From Cupriavidus consociatus (GTDB lineage Bacteria > Pseudomonadota > Gammaproteobacteria > Burkholderiales > Burkholderiaceae), in assembly GCF_017814975.1 (NCBI RefSeq), contig NZ_JAGIQA010000005.1:283379-347378 (forward strand): a stretch of 64,000 nt of DNA. Reading direction: 5' to 3'. Both the position numbers and the translations under genes were made by a program. The notes beneath the pieces were generated by a model, which saw nothing but the letters and a program-made list of their open reading frames with translations, searched no databases and was not told the origin of the DNA. Positions 48,334 through 56,122 of this stretch are shown one piece after another (position 1 is the stretch's first letter; each line of letters begins with the position of its first letter).

Positions 48334-49320
48334 ATGTCGCCGCGCACGCCCACGGCTGCAGAACTCGATGAAGCCGTCCGCCTGCTCGAGGCGGGGCAAC
48401 TGGTCGCTTTCCCGACCGAGACGGTCTACGGCCTGGGCGCCGACGCCGAGAATCCCGAGGCGGTCGGCCGCATCTTCGCGCTGAAGGGACGGCCGTCCAA
48501 CCACCCGGTGATCGTGCACGTGGTCGATGGCGCGGATATCAGCTACTGGACCGACGAGGTCCCGGAAGCCGCGCAGAAGCTGATCGATGCGTTCTGGCCG
48601 GGGCCGCTCACGCTGATCCTGAAGCGCGCTTCGCATATCGATGCCGCGGTGGCGGGGGGGCAGGACAGCATTGGCCTGCGGTGCCCGTCGCATCCGGTGG
48701 CGCAGGCGCTGCTGGCGCGCTTCAAGCGCGGGCGCGGCGGGGTGGCGGCGCCTTCGGCGAACAAGTTCGGGCAGGTGAGCCCGACCACCGCGCAGCATGT
48801 GCGGGATGAATTCGGCGACGCGGTCTATGTGCTGGAAGGCGATGGGGTCGAGGTCGGGATTGAATCGACCATCGTCGACCTGTCGCGCCTGGGCGCCGGC
48901 GTCGGGCCGGTCTTGCTGCGACCCGGTGCCGTCACGGTGGGGATGCTGGCGCAGGTACTGGGCGAGGCGCCCTTGCCGCCCGATGCTGCCGCGCCACGCG
49001 CTTCAGGCACCCTGAAGGCCCATTACGCGCCGCACACGCCCTTGTTGCTGGCGGATGCGCAGGCGGCTGCCGCGCGGCTGGTCGCCCTGCCGGCCGATGC
49101 GCGCGTGGCATGGGTAGGACGCGCGCCGCTGGCGGATCAGCGCTGCACGTGGGTGCAGGCGCCGGCCGATGCTGCCGCGTATGCGCAGGAGCTGTACCGA
49201 ATGCTGCGCAAGCTCGACAAGCAGGGCTATTCGCAGCTGGTGTTCGAGACCTTGCCTGAGGGTCAGGATTGGGCCGGGGTGCGCGATCGGCTGGAGAGGG
49301 CGGCTGCTGCGTTTGGCTGA
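48334..49320 (+). CDS. L-threonylcarbamoyladenylate synthase, Sua5 type
   Basis: The enzyme has 328 residues, longer than TsaC because it has the extra Sua5 domain. AAGGAAC precedes the ATG at 48334. The YrdC core has LVAFPTETVYGLGADA, IFALKGRPSNHPVIVHV, PGPLTLILKR and AAPSANKFGQVSPTTAQHV; the linker SGTLKAHYAPHTPL leads to the Sua5 domain. It makes threonylcarbamoyl-AMP for the t6A37 modification of tRNAs that read ANN codons. The gene follows purK after 44 bp and ends tail-to-tail with azlD. Confidence 0.92.
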   Translation: MSPRTPTAAELDEAVRLLEAGQLVAFPTETVYGLGADAENPEAVGRIFALKGRPSNHPVIVHVVDGADISYWTDEVPEAAQKLIDAFWPGPLTLILKRASHIDAAVAGGQDSIGLRCPSHPVAQALLARFKRGRGGVAAPSANKFGQVSPTTAQHVRDEFGDAVYVLEGDGVEVGIESTIVDLSRLGAGVGPVLLRPGAVTVGMLAQVLGEAPLPPDAAAPRASGTLKAHYAPHTPLLLADAQAAAARLVALPADARVAWVGRAPLADQRCTWVQAPADAAAYAQELYRMLRKLDKQGYSQLVFETLPEGQDWAGVRDRLERAAAAFG

Positions 49321-49373
49321 TTCTTGCGGCCTTGTGATGCCAGGCCGCAGCAATGCCGCCGCTCAAGCGCCAG

Positions 49374-49697
49374 CTAGCCCAGCAACCTCAATACCGTATA
49401 AACCACCATCCCCACGGCAATCATCCCCACCATCCGTCGCGTCAGCAGATAGAACGCGGTAGCAACAACCCCAGCCACCAGCTTGTAGTTGGACAACGCA
49501 ATGGTGAAGTGCCCCTGCCAGGTCATCAGGTCCGGCAGGATGATCGCGGCCAACGCCGCCGCCGGCGCATAACGCAGTGCCCGCTGGATGCGATCGGGAA
49601 CCGTGACATGCTCGCCGGCCATCAAGAACAGCGCCCGCGTAATCACGGTGACCACCGCCATGCCAACCAGCGCGATCCAGATCTCGGCATGGCTCAT
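49374..49697 (-). CDS. azlD: AzlD-family branched-chain amino acid export subunit
   Basis: The protein has 107 residues and about three to four membrane helices (IWIALVGMAVVTVITRALFLMAGEHV; AAALAAIILPDLM; LVAGVVATAFYLLTRRMVGMIAVGMVVYTVLRLLG). It overlaps azlC by four bases (ATGA). AzlC and AzlD together export branched-chain amino acids or analogues in characterised systems. The substrate here is by family only. Confidence 0.9.
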   Translation of the reverse strand: MSHAEIWIALVGMAVVTVITRALFLMAGEHVTVPDRIQRALRYAPAAALAAIILPDLMTWQGHFTIALSNYKLVAGVVATAFYLLTRRMVGMIAVGMVVYTVLRLLG

Positions 49698-50509
49698 GCC
49701 CGGTCTCCCGGCGGCGCGTCAGCCGCATTGCCGAGCGGCGGGGACTTGCGCTGGCGGATACCCCGCAGCGTAGCCCGCGCCGCCAGCTCGTCGGTTGCCA
49801 TGCCCGCAGCGATCGCACCGACCACCGCCACCACCAGCCCGAGCCGGTACGGCAGGTCAAAGCACAACAATGCCAACACCGCCGAAATCACCACAGCCAT
49901 CAGCGTCGAGCGCGAATTGATGGTGGCGATCATCACCGGAATCAGCGCCATGGTGCCGGCCAGCCCCAGTCCCCAGCTGTCGGGGAACAGGCTTGCCAGC
50001 ACGATGCCGAGGATCGACGACACCTGCCACATCGCAAAGTTGGTCAGCGCCATGCCCCAGAAGTAGCCTTCCTTGCCGGGCTCATGGCCCGGCGTCGAAT
50101 ACTTCTGCAGGAAGTAGACAAAATGCAGGTCGCCGTTGAAGAAGCCCAGCACCGTGCGCCGCGCCAGCGTCAGGTAGCTGAAGTGCGGCTGCATCGCGGC
50201 GCTGAAGATGACGAAGCGCAGGTTGACCATGGCCGCGGTCAGCCAGATGGTCCACAGCGGCAGCCCGGCGGCGAACAGCGGCAGCACCGCCAGCTGCGCC
50301 GAGCCGGCATAGACCAGCAGCGACATGCCGATGGCTTCGGGCACCGTCAGCACCGATTTGCTCATCGCCACGCCGGTCACCAGCCCCCAGGAAAACACCG
50401 CGGGAAGGGACGGGGCAAAGCGGCGCATGCCGGCCATGAAGCCGTCGCGTTCGGCGGGTGCGAAGCGATGCCAGAAGCGCAACCACACCGAGGGTTGTCG
50501 GGAAGTCAT
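49694..50509 (-). CDS. azlC: AzlC-family branched-chain amino acid export permease
   Basis: The protein has 271 residues if it begins at the ATG at 50509; a TTG at 50527 is an unsupported extension. FMAGMRRFAPSLPAVFSWGLVTGVAMSKSVLTVPEAIGMSLLVYAGSAQLAVLPL is the AzlC signature, and NLRFVIFSAAMQPHFS follows. About seven helices are visible. It is translationally coupled to azlD. dacB lies upstream on the same strand, but a large hairpin separates them. Confidence 0.9.
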   Translation of the reverse strand: MTSRQPSVWLRFWHRFAPAERDGFMAGMRRFAPSLPAVFSWGLVTGVAMSKSVLTVPEAIGMSLLVYAGSAQLAVLPLFAAGLPLWTIWLTAAMVNLRFVIFSAAMQPHFSYLTLARRTVLGFFNGDLHFVYFLQKYSTPGHEPGKEGYFWGMALTNFAMWQVSSILGIVLASLFPDSWGLGLAGTMALIPVMIATINSRSTLMAVVISAVLALLCFDLPYRLGLVVAVVGAIAAGMATDELAARATLRGIRQRKSPPLGNAADAPPGDRA

Positions 50510-50641
50510 GTCAGAGGAAAGGGGCAATGCAGGCCCGGCGCCGAGGGCCGGGCCGGAAAGCTGCCGCCGCAGGACGCGGCCGGCACCCTGGCATTATAGG
50601 GTCGGAACGCGCCCTGGTAAGTGAGCGCTTAACAAAATGCC

Positions 50642-50695
50642 GCGCCGGCGTTGGCGGCGGGCCACGCGGGGTGACCCATTCGCCAACGCCGGCGC
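50642..50695 (-). terminator. terminator after dacB
   Basis: GCGCCGGCGTTGGCG (50642-50656) and CGCCAACGCCGGCGC (50681-50695) are perfect 15-bp arms around a 24-nt loop, 5 bp after the dacB stop. On the minus strand the stem is followed within a few bases by ATTTTGTT. Confidence 0.7.
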
Positions 50696-50699
50696 AATC

Positions 50700-52325
50700 T
50701 CAGGGCGCGCCGCGATACACCCACTGCATCAGCGCATCGTGCGCCTCCCGCGCCTGCGAGGCGTTGGGGTGGTTGATCATGCTCACCAGCACGTAGCGGT
50801 TGCCGTCTTCCGCGTCGACATAGCCGGCGAGCGCGCGCACGTCGGCCAGCGTGCCGGTCTTGAGGTAGCCGCTGCCGGCCGCATTGGCGCCGGTCAGCCG
50901 GTTGCGCAGCGTGCCGTCGACGCCGAGCACCGGCAGCGAATCGACCAGCGCCGCGCCGACGTTGCTGGCCGCCGCCTGCTGCAGCAGGCGCGCCATGTCG
51001 TAGGCGCTGATGCGTTCCTCGCGCGACAGGCCGGAGCCGTTGTCCAGCACCAGGCCCGGCATGTCCAGCCCCTGCTTCGCGAGCCAGCGCCGCACCACGC
51101 GGATCGAGCGCTCGGGGCTGGCCGGGCCACCGCGGTCCAGCTCGGCGCCGATGGTCAGGAACAGCTGGCGCGCCATCACGTTGTTGGAAAGCTTGTTGAT
51201 GTCGCGCACGATGTCGGACAGCGGCAGGCCATAGTGGCGCGCCAGCAGCACCGCGCCGCGCGGTACCTTGCCGCTGCGCAACGCCGGCAGATGGGTAAAG
51301 CGCCCGCCGGCGCGCTGCCATTCGGCGACGAAGCCGCCCCAGGTGAATTCCGGGTGCGACAGCGTGGCGATGTTAAGCACATGTTCGCCGCAGTCGCTCG
51401 AATAGTCGCCGGCGAAGGATGCCAGCACGGTGCCGTCGGTCTGCGGCTGCACGCTGGGAGTGGCACGGCTTTGCCAGTCGCCGCAGCGGCCGTTGGTCAA
51501 GGCCAGCTGGTTGTCGAGCTTGAGTTGCGCCAGCTCCGGCGTGACGCTGACCGCCACCGTCTGCGTGACGGGATCCGGTGTCAGCGTGAACGACAGCGTC
51601 TTGAAGGCATAGAGCAGGGCATCGGGGCCGACGTTGTAGGCGCGCTGCACTTCGCCGTCGATGGTGCCGTTGCCATCCAGTCCATCGGCAAAGTAGCTGC
51701 GGTCCAGCACCAGGTCGCCGTTGATGGCGGTGGCGCCGCCGGCGCGCGCGCTGGCGACCAGCTTGGCCATTTCCTCCGGCACCAGCTTGGGATCGCCGCG
51801 GCCGCGCAGGTAGACATTGCCGTTGACGGTGCCGTCGAAGCCGGGCTGCGCGTCGGCGTAGAGCGCGGTCTGCCAGCGGTAGTCGGGGCCGAGCAGCTGC
51901 AGGCCGGCGAAGGTCGTGACCAGCTTCATGGTCGAGGCCGGATTCATCGGCTGCTGCGCGTTCCAGCTGGCGCGCGCGTTGGGTGCGCCCAGCCTGACCA
52001 CGTAGAAACTCGCGGCCGAAGCCGGCACGCCGGCGCGGCGCAGGGCCGCGGCCACCTGCGCCGGCACGCCGGCCTGCACCAGGCCGGCATCGGCGGAAGG
52101 CGTGGCTTTTGCCGCCTTGCCGGCGCTCTGGCCCTTCTGTGCTTTCGCGCTTTTCTGGACCTTCTGGGATTTCTGTACCTTGGCCGGCGGTTTGGCCAGC
52201 GCCGGCGCGATGACAGGCCCGCCAGCCATCAGCAAGGCGGCGGCAAGAAGAGGCGACAGGCGGCGCAGCAGCGCGCCGGTTTGCGATGCGGTTCGCGTGG
52301 CGGTTGTTCTTGGCATGGCGGCCAT
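50700..52325 (-). CDS. dacB: D-alanyl-D-alanine carboxypeptidase/endopeptidase PBP4
   Basis: The protein has 541 residues. The signal peptide (LLRRLSPLLAAALLMAGGPVIAPALA) is followed by a Lys/Gln/Ala-rich linker of about 30 residues (45-75). The penicillin-binding motifs are STMK (131-134, nucleophile Ser131), the SNN triad in INKLSNNVMARQL, and KTG in SGYLKTGTLADVRALAGY. The insert between SxxK and SxN matches PBP4 (family S13). It trims or cleaves peptidoglycan cross-links in the periplasm. A start at 52316 is equally possible. The basic linker may bind the cell wall or membrane (inference). Confidence 0.92.
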   Translation of the reverse strand: MAAMPRTTATRTASQTGALLRRLSPLLAAALLMAGGPVIAPALAKPPAKVQKSQKVQKSAKAQKGQSAGKAAKATPSADAGLVQAGVPAQVAAALRRAGVPASAASFYVVRLGAPNARASWNAQQPMNPASTMKLVTTFAGLQLLGPDYRWQTALYADAQPGFDGTVNGNVYLRGRGDPKLVPEEMAKLVASARAGGATAINGDLVLDRSYFADGLDGNGTIDGEVQRAYNVGPDALLYAFKTLSFTLTPDPVTQTVAVSVTPELAQLKLDNQLALTNGRCGDWQSRATPSVQPQTDGTVLASFAGDYSSDCGEHVLNIATLSHPEFTWGGFVAEWQRAGGRFTHLPALRSGKVPRGAVLLARHYGLPLSDIVRDINKLSNNVMARQLFLTIGAELDRGGPASPERSIRVVRRWLAKQGLDMPGLVLDNGSGLSREERISAYDMARLLQQAAASNVGAALVDSLPVLGVDGTLRNRLTGANAAGSGYLKTGTLADVRALAGYVDAEDGNRYVLVSMINHPNASQAREAHDALMQWVYRGAP

Positions 52326-52369
52326 GTTAACGCATGGCAGGCGCCCGCCGGATGACGGCAGCGTGGCGC

Positions 52370-52954
52370 TCAGCCGGCGCGCGGCGGCGCCAGCCGGGAC
52401 AGCAGCGATTTCAGCGTGGCCTGGTCGCTGTCGGACAGCGCGCTGCCCACATGCGCGTCATGCTCGACCACCGCGCGGGTGGCAGCGTCCAGCGTCTTGC
52501 GGCCCGATGGCGTCAGCACCAGGCTGTAGGCGCGCCGGTCGCCCGCCGCCGGGCGGCGCGCGACCAGGTTCATCTCTTCCAGCGCATCGACCAGCAGCAC
52601 CGCACCGGAGCGCGCGATCCCCAGGATGCGCGCCAGCTCGGTCAGCTTCAGGTGCGGATTGCGCGAGATGATCACCAGCGCCGAAAAACGCGGCGGAGTG
52701 ATCTGCCATTGCGACAGCGACAGCACGAAATCCTCGTAGATGCGGATCTGCGCGCGGCGGATGGCGTAGCCGATCAGGCTGTCGAGCACGCCATAGTCGA
52801 CATTCGGCACATGCGGATCGAAGCCGCCGTCGGCCACCGCCGGATCCGGCGCAAGCGGCTCGCGCGGCTTGCGCCGCGCGCTGGCGGTGTGCGTGCTGCC
52901 AGCCTTGCCTGCCGCGGCGGGTGCGTCGGATGCACCGGATGCGTTGGGGATCAT
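52370..52954 (-). CDS. MarR-family transcriptional regulator
   Basis: The protein has 194 residues. A disordered 45-residue N-terminus precedes the winged helix: YAIRRAQIRIYEDFVLSLSQWQITPPRFSALVIISRNPHLKLTELARILGIARSGAVLLVDALEEMNLVARRPAAGDRRAYSLVLTPSG in overlapping segments (recognition helix at ARSGAVLLVDAL, wing DRRAYSL). It overlaps the binding-protein gene by four bases and is the last gene of the monooxygenase operon. It probably binds the 19-bp dyad before that operon and responds to an aromatic ligand (inference). Confidence 0.9.
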   Translation of the reverse strand: MIPNASGASDAPAAAGKAGSTHTASARRKPREPLAPDPAVADGGFDPHVPNVDYGVLDSLIGYAIRRAQIRIYEDFVLSLSQWQITPPRFSALVIISRNPHLKLTELARILGIARSGAVLLVDALEEMNLVARRPAAGDRRAYSLVLTPSGRKTLDAATRAVVEHDAHVGSALSDSDQATLKSLLSRLAPPRAG

Positions 52955-54111
52955 TTCAGTAGTTTCCAGTTGCCGTTTTCGATTGTCAGCATAACGCGGC
53001 CGCGCTGGTCAAAGCCATAGTGGTCTTGCCCACTGTAATTGAGCACGCCGTGCGACACCACGATGTCCCGCTCGGTCTCCAGCGCCTGGCGCAGCGCCTG
53101 GCGGAAGGCCTGCGTCCCCGGCTTGGCGCTTTTCAACGCCACCGGCACGATCCGCTCGAGCACCAGTCCGGCATCGTAGGCATGCGCGCCGAACTGCGTG
53201 CGCGACTCGGCGCCGTATTGCTTCTCGTAGCGGGTGACGTAGTCGAGTCCCGGCTTGCGGACCGGATCGCCAGCCGGCAGTTGCTCCGGCACGATCACCG
53301 GGCCCGCCGGCAATATCGCGCCATTGACCAGGCGTCCGCCGATGCGGATCAGGTCCTTGGTGGCGGCGCCGTGGGTCTGGTAGATGGCGCCGCCGTAGCC
53401 GCGCTCGCGCAACGTGGTGTGCGGCAGCGCAGCACCGGTGCCGGCGCCGGCAATCAGGATGGCGTCGGGTTTGGCGGCGATCAGCTTGATGGCCTGCGCG
53501 GTCACGCTGGTATCGGCGCGGCCGTAGCGCTCGGTGGCGATCAGGCGCAGGCCATTGGCGGTGGCTGCGGCGGTGAAATCCTTCAGCCAGGTTTCGCCGT
53601 ACGCGTCGGCAAAGCCGATAAAGCCGATGGTCTTGACGCCCTTGGTCTTGGCGGTGGCGGCGACGGCGTTGGCCATCAGCCGCACCGGCTGCGCCAGGCG
53701 GAAGGTCCAGGCACCCCGGCCGGGCTTGAGCTCGATCGGCGAGAAGGCCAGCTGGACGGTCTGGCTTTCCTCGGCGACCTCGGCGATGGCGATCGACGGC
53801 GCGACCGCTGAGGAGCCGAGGATGATGTCGACCTTGTCCTCGGACACGAAGCGGCGTGCGACCTTGGCGCCCTGGGTAGGATCGGAGGCATCGTCCAGCA
53901 CGATGTAGCGCACCGCCTCGCCGCCGATCTTCTGCGGCAGGTACGGCATCGAGTTCTTCTGCGGGATGCCGAGCGAGGCGGACGGGCCCGTTGTCGACAG
54001 GCTGACGCCGACGGTGATATCGGCCAGGGCGGCGGTGGTGCCGAAGGCGAGGGCGGCGGCCAGCCCAAGGCGGGTGAGGCGGGTGAGGCGGGTGAGGTTC
54101 GGGGACACCAT
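52951..54111 (-). CDS. ABC-type branched-chain amino acid/aromatic periplasmic binding protein
   Basis: The protein has 386 residues. The signal peptide has a triple Leu-Thr-Arg repeat before the hydrophobic core (LGLAAALAFGTTAALA). The mature part is a Peripla_BP_6 fold: ITVGVSLSTTGPSASLGIPQKNSMPYLP, VSEDKVDIILGSSAVAPSIAIAEVAEE, and KTIGFIGFADAYGETWLKDFTAAA. Such LivJ-like proteins bind amino acids or aromatic acids. No ABC permease or ATPase genes are adjacent. It lies between the flavin monooxygenase (53 bp upstream) and the coupled MarR gene, so its ligand is plausibly the monooxygenase substrate. Confidence 0.86.
   Translation of the reverse strand: MVSPNLTRLTRLTRLGLAAALAFGTTAALADITVGVSLSTTGPSASLGIPQKNSMPYLPQKIGGEAVRYIVLDDASDPTQGAKVARRFVSEDKVDIILGSSAVAPSIAIAEVAEESQTVQLAFSPIELKPGRGAWTFRLAQPVRLMANAVAATAKTKGVKTIGFIGFADAYGETWLKDFTAAATANGLRLIATERYGRADTSVTAQAIKLIAAKPDAILIAGAGTGAALPHTTLRERGYGGAIYQTHGAATKDLIRIGGRLVNGAILPAGPVIVPEQLPAGDPVRKPGLDYVTRYEKQYGAESRTQFGAHAYDAGLVLERIVPVALKSAKPGTQAFRQALRQALETERDIVVSHGVLNYSGQDHYGFDQRGRVMLTIENGNWKLLK
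54069..54095. repeat. 9-bp tandem repeat, three copies
   Basis: GGCGGGTGA three times in a row inside the signal-peptide region of the binding protein; on the minus strand it encodes the repeated Leu-Thr-Arg. The frame is preserved by any change in copy number. Confidence 0.9.
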
Positions 54112-54164
54112 GTTGTCTGCTCTTGTAGGCTTATTCTTGGTTGTAGTCTGGCGGACCGCGGTTG

Positions 54165-55418
54165 TTATCGCCCGCCCTGCATCGACTGCCGGTCGAACCC
54201 CGCCAGCTGCTTGTAGCGCAGCGAAATCGCTTCCAGCTCGGCGCGCGGAATCACCTGTTCGACATCGTGGAACCCCTGGGGCGCGCGTTCCTCCGCCAGC
54301 TGCATCACCTGCTCCGGCCCGTTCATGCGGTTGCGCAGCACGATGCCCGCAGTGCGCGGCAGGCGCTCGGCCTCGTACTCGCGCAGCGCGTAGGCCGTGT
54401 CTTGCGTGCCAAGCAGGCTGTCGAGCAGGTAGCGCGCATCCAGGATCGCCTGCGCGCTGCCGTTCGAGCCGATCGGGTACATCGGGTGCGCGGCGTCGCC
54501 CAGCAGCGTGACGCGGTCGAAGGTCCAGCGCGGCAGCGGGTCCTTGTCAACCATCGGGAATTCATAGATCGCCTCGGCACCGTCGATCAGCGCGGGGATG
54601 TCGATCCAGTCCCACTGCCAGCCGGCAAACTGTGCCCGGAACACCGACTTGTCGACCTGCTTGTTCCAGTCGCTGCGCGGCGGGGTGTCCGGCACGCTGT
54701 CGGGCACGCGCAGCTCGGCGATCCAGTTGACCAGCGAGCGGCCCTGCCGGCGCAGCGGCTCGGAGATGGGATAGGCGACGAATTTCTGGTCCTGGTGACC
54801 GGCCATGAACATCGAGCGTCCGTCGAGATAGGGGGGCGCCTCAGTGACCGCGCGCCACAACATGCGGCGCGAGAAGCGCGGGGCATCGCCGCTGGCAAAG
54901 AAGTGGCGGCGCACCGCGGAGTGGATGCCATCGGCGCCGACCAGCACGTCGGCGCTGGCTTCGACCTCGGCGCCATCGCCGCGGCGGCGCAGGCCGAAAC
55001 GCGCCGGCCCGCGCGCGCCGGTATCGAGCACGGTCTCGAACGCATGCCCGGTGTGGACCGCATCGGCACCTAGCCGTTCGACCACGGTGCGATGCAGCAA
55101 CATCTGGAACTCGCCGCGATGGATCGAGAACTGCGGCCAGTCGTAGCCCGCCGCCAGTCCGCGCGGTTCATGCCAGATGCGCTGGCCCAGCTTGTTGTAG
55201 TAGGAGAGCGACGAGGTCTCGATCGCGAGCTCGGCCAGTGCATCGCGCAGGCCGAGCTCGGACAGGATGCGTACCGCGTGCGGCAGCAGGTTGATGCCCA
55301 CGCCCAGCGGGCGCAGCGATTCGCTGGCTTCCCAGACTTCGGCGTCGATGCCGTGGCGGTGGCACAGCAGCGCCAGCGTCAGCCCGCCGATGCCGCCGCC
55401 GGCGATTGCGATCTTCAT
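54165..55418 (-). CDS. FAD-dependent aromatic hydroxylase-type monooxygenase
   Basis: The protein has 417 residues. MKIAIAGGGIGGLTLALLCHRHGIDAEVWEAS is the FAD dinucleotide motif (GGGIGG at 7-12), VLVGADGIHSAVRRHFF the DG motif that contacts FAD and NAD(P)H, and FDRVTLLGDAAHPMYPIGSNGSAQAILDA the GD motif. This is the group A flavoprotein hydroxylase family (salicylate and 3-hydroxybenzoate hydroxylases, and UbiH). The substrate is unknown. It leads the operon with the binding protein and MarR regulator, behind the dyad at 55467-55485. Confidence 0.88.
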   Translation of the reverse strand: MKIAIAGGGIGGLTLALLCHRHGIDAEVWEASESLRPLGVGINLLPHAVRILSELGLRDALAELAIETSSLSYYNKLGQRIWHEPRGLAAGYDWPQFSIHRGEFQMLLHRTVVERLGADAVHTGHAFETVLDTGARGPARFGLRRRGDGAEVEASADVLVGADGIHSAVRRHFFASGDAPRFSRRMLWRAVTEAPPYLDGRSMFMAGHQDQKFVAYPISEPLRRQGRSLVNWIAELRVPDSVPDTPPRSDWNKQVDKSVFRAQFAGWQWDWIDIPALIDGAEAIYEFPMVDKDPLPRWTFDRVTLLGDAAHPMYPIGSNGSAQAILDARYLLDSLLGTQDTAYALREYEAERLPRTAGIVLRNRMNGPEQVMQLAEERAPQGFHDVEQVIPRAELEAISLRYKQLAGFDRQSMQGGR

Positions 55419-55466
55419 GTTGTCTCCCCGCTTGTGGCGCGCAGGTACGCGCCAGGTCGTCGAATT

Positions 55467-55485
55467 TTGTTATGTAGTATAACAA
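55467..55485. promoter_or_regulatory. MarR-type operator overlapping the monooxygenase promoter
   Basis: TTGTTAT-GTAGT-ATAACAA is a perfect 19-bp dyad of MarR-operator style, 49 bp before the monooxygenase ATG. On the minus strand it contains a TATACT -10 (55481-55476), with TTGCCC 17 nt upstream, so a bound repressor would cover the promoter. Confidence 0.75.
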
Positions 55486-55553
55486 CTCGCGTCCGCTGGG
55501 CAAGGCGGGGAACACCCCGGAGTGGCCTGTCCGGGGTCAGGAAAAACCCGGCC

Positions 55554-56009
55554 TCAGCCGGCTGCCACGCCGTCGGGCCTGGCCGCGGCTTGCTTCAGCG
55601 ACGGCACCGGGAAAACGATGTCGTAAAGCCAGTTGTACACCAGCGCGTAGAGCATGTAGAAGACGGCCACCGCGATATCCATGATCAGCGCATCGATCAG
55701 GCTGATATTCAGGTACCACGCCAGCGCCGGCAAAAACACCACCAGCAGGCCCAGCTCGAACAGGATCGCGTGCAGCACCCGCACCATGACCGATTTGCGG
55801 ACCTGCCCGGTGATGCGCAGCATGGCCTTGTCGAACAGCAGGTTGTACAGGTAGTTCCAGCCGGTCGCGATCAGCGAGGCGACCGCGCCGATCACGCCCA
55901 TCTCGTGCAGCTCGTAGCCAAAGGCCCAGCTGGCCAGCGGCGCGAAGATCAGCAGGCCGACAACTTCGAAGCCAACGGCGTGGCGGATCCGGTCCCGGGT
56001 AGTGCGCAT
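55554..56009 (-). CDS. PACE-family multidrug/biguanide efflux transporter
   Basis: The protein has 151 residues and four helices, built of two bacterial-transmembrane-pair repeats: RDRIRHAVGFEVVGLLIFAPLASWAF, and later VRVLHAILFELGLLVVFLPALAWYLNI. Glu15 in the first helix corresponds to the proton-binding Glu of AceI. NYLYNLLFDKAM and YNWLYDIVFP are the matching pair ends. GGAGAAAAACC precedes the ATG. AceI-type pumps export chlorhexidine and short-chain diamines. The divergent LysR gene 113 bp away is the usual PACE regulator partner. Confidence 0.92.
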   Translation of the reverse strand: MRTTRDRIRHAVGFEVVGLLIFAPLASWAFGYELHEMGVIGAVASLIATGWNYLYNLLFDKAMLRITGQVRKSVMVRVLHAILFELGLLVVFLPALAWYLNISLIDALIMDIAVAVFYMLYALVYNWLYDIVFPVPSLKQAAARPDGVAAG

Positions 56010-56085
56010 GGTTTTTCTCCTGCGAGGCAAGAATTCAGACCGGGCCAAGTCTATCTGCTTTGCAGAGATTGCCAAGTTGGATACT

Positions 56086-56100
56086 ATCGGCTAATCCGAT
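56086..56100. promoter_or_regulatory. 15-bp dyad between the PACE and LysR genes
   Basis: ATCGG-CTAAT-CCGAT is perfect and lies in the short divergent region, 22 bp before the LysR start. It is a candidate LysR-family binding site. Confidence 0.5.
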
Positions 56101-56122
56101 GGATCTCGCAGAAGGGCGTCGC

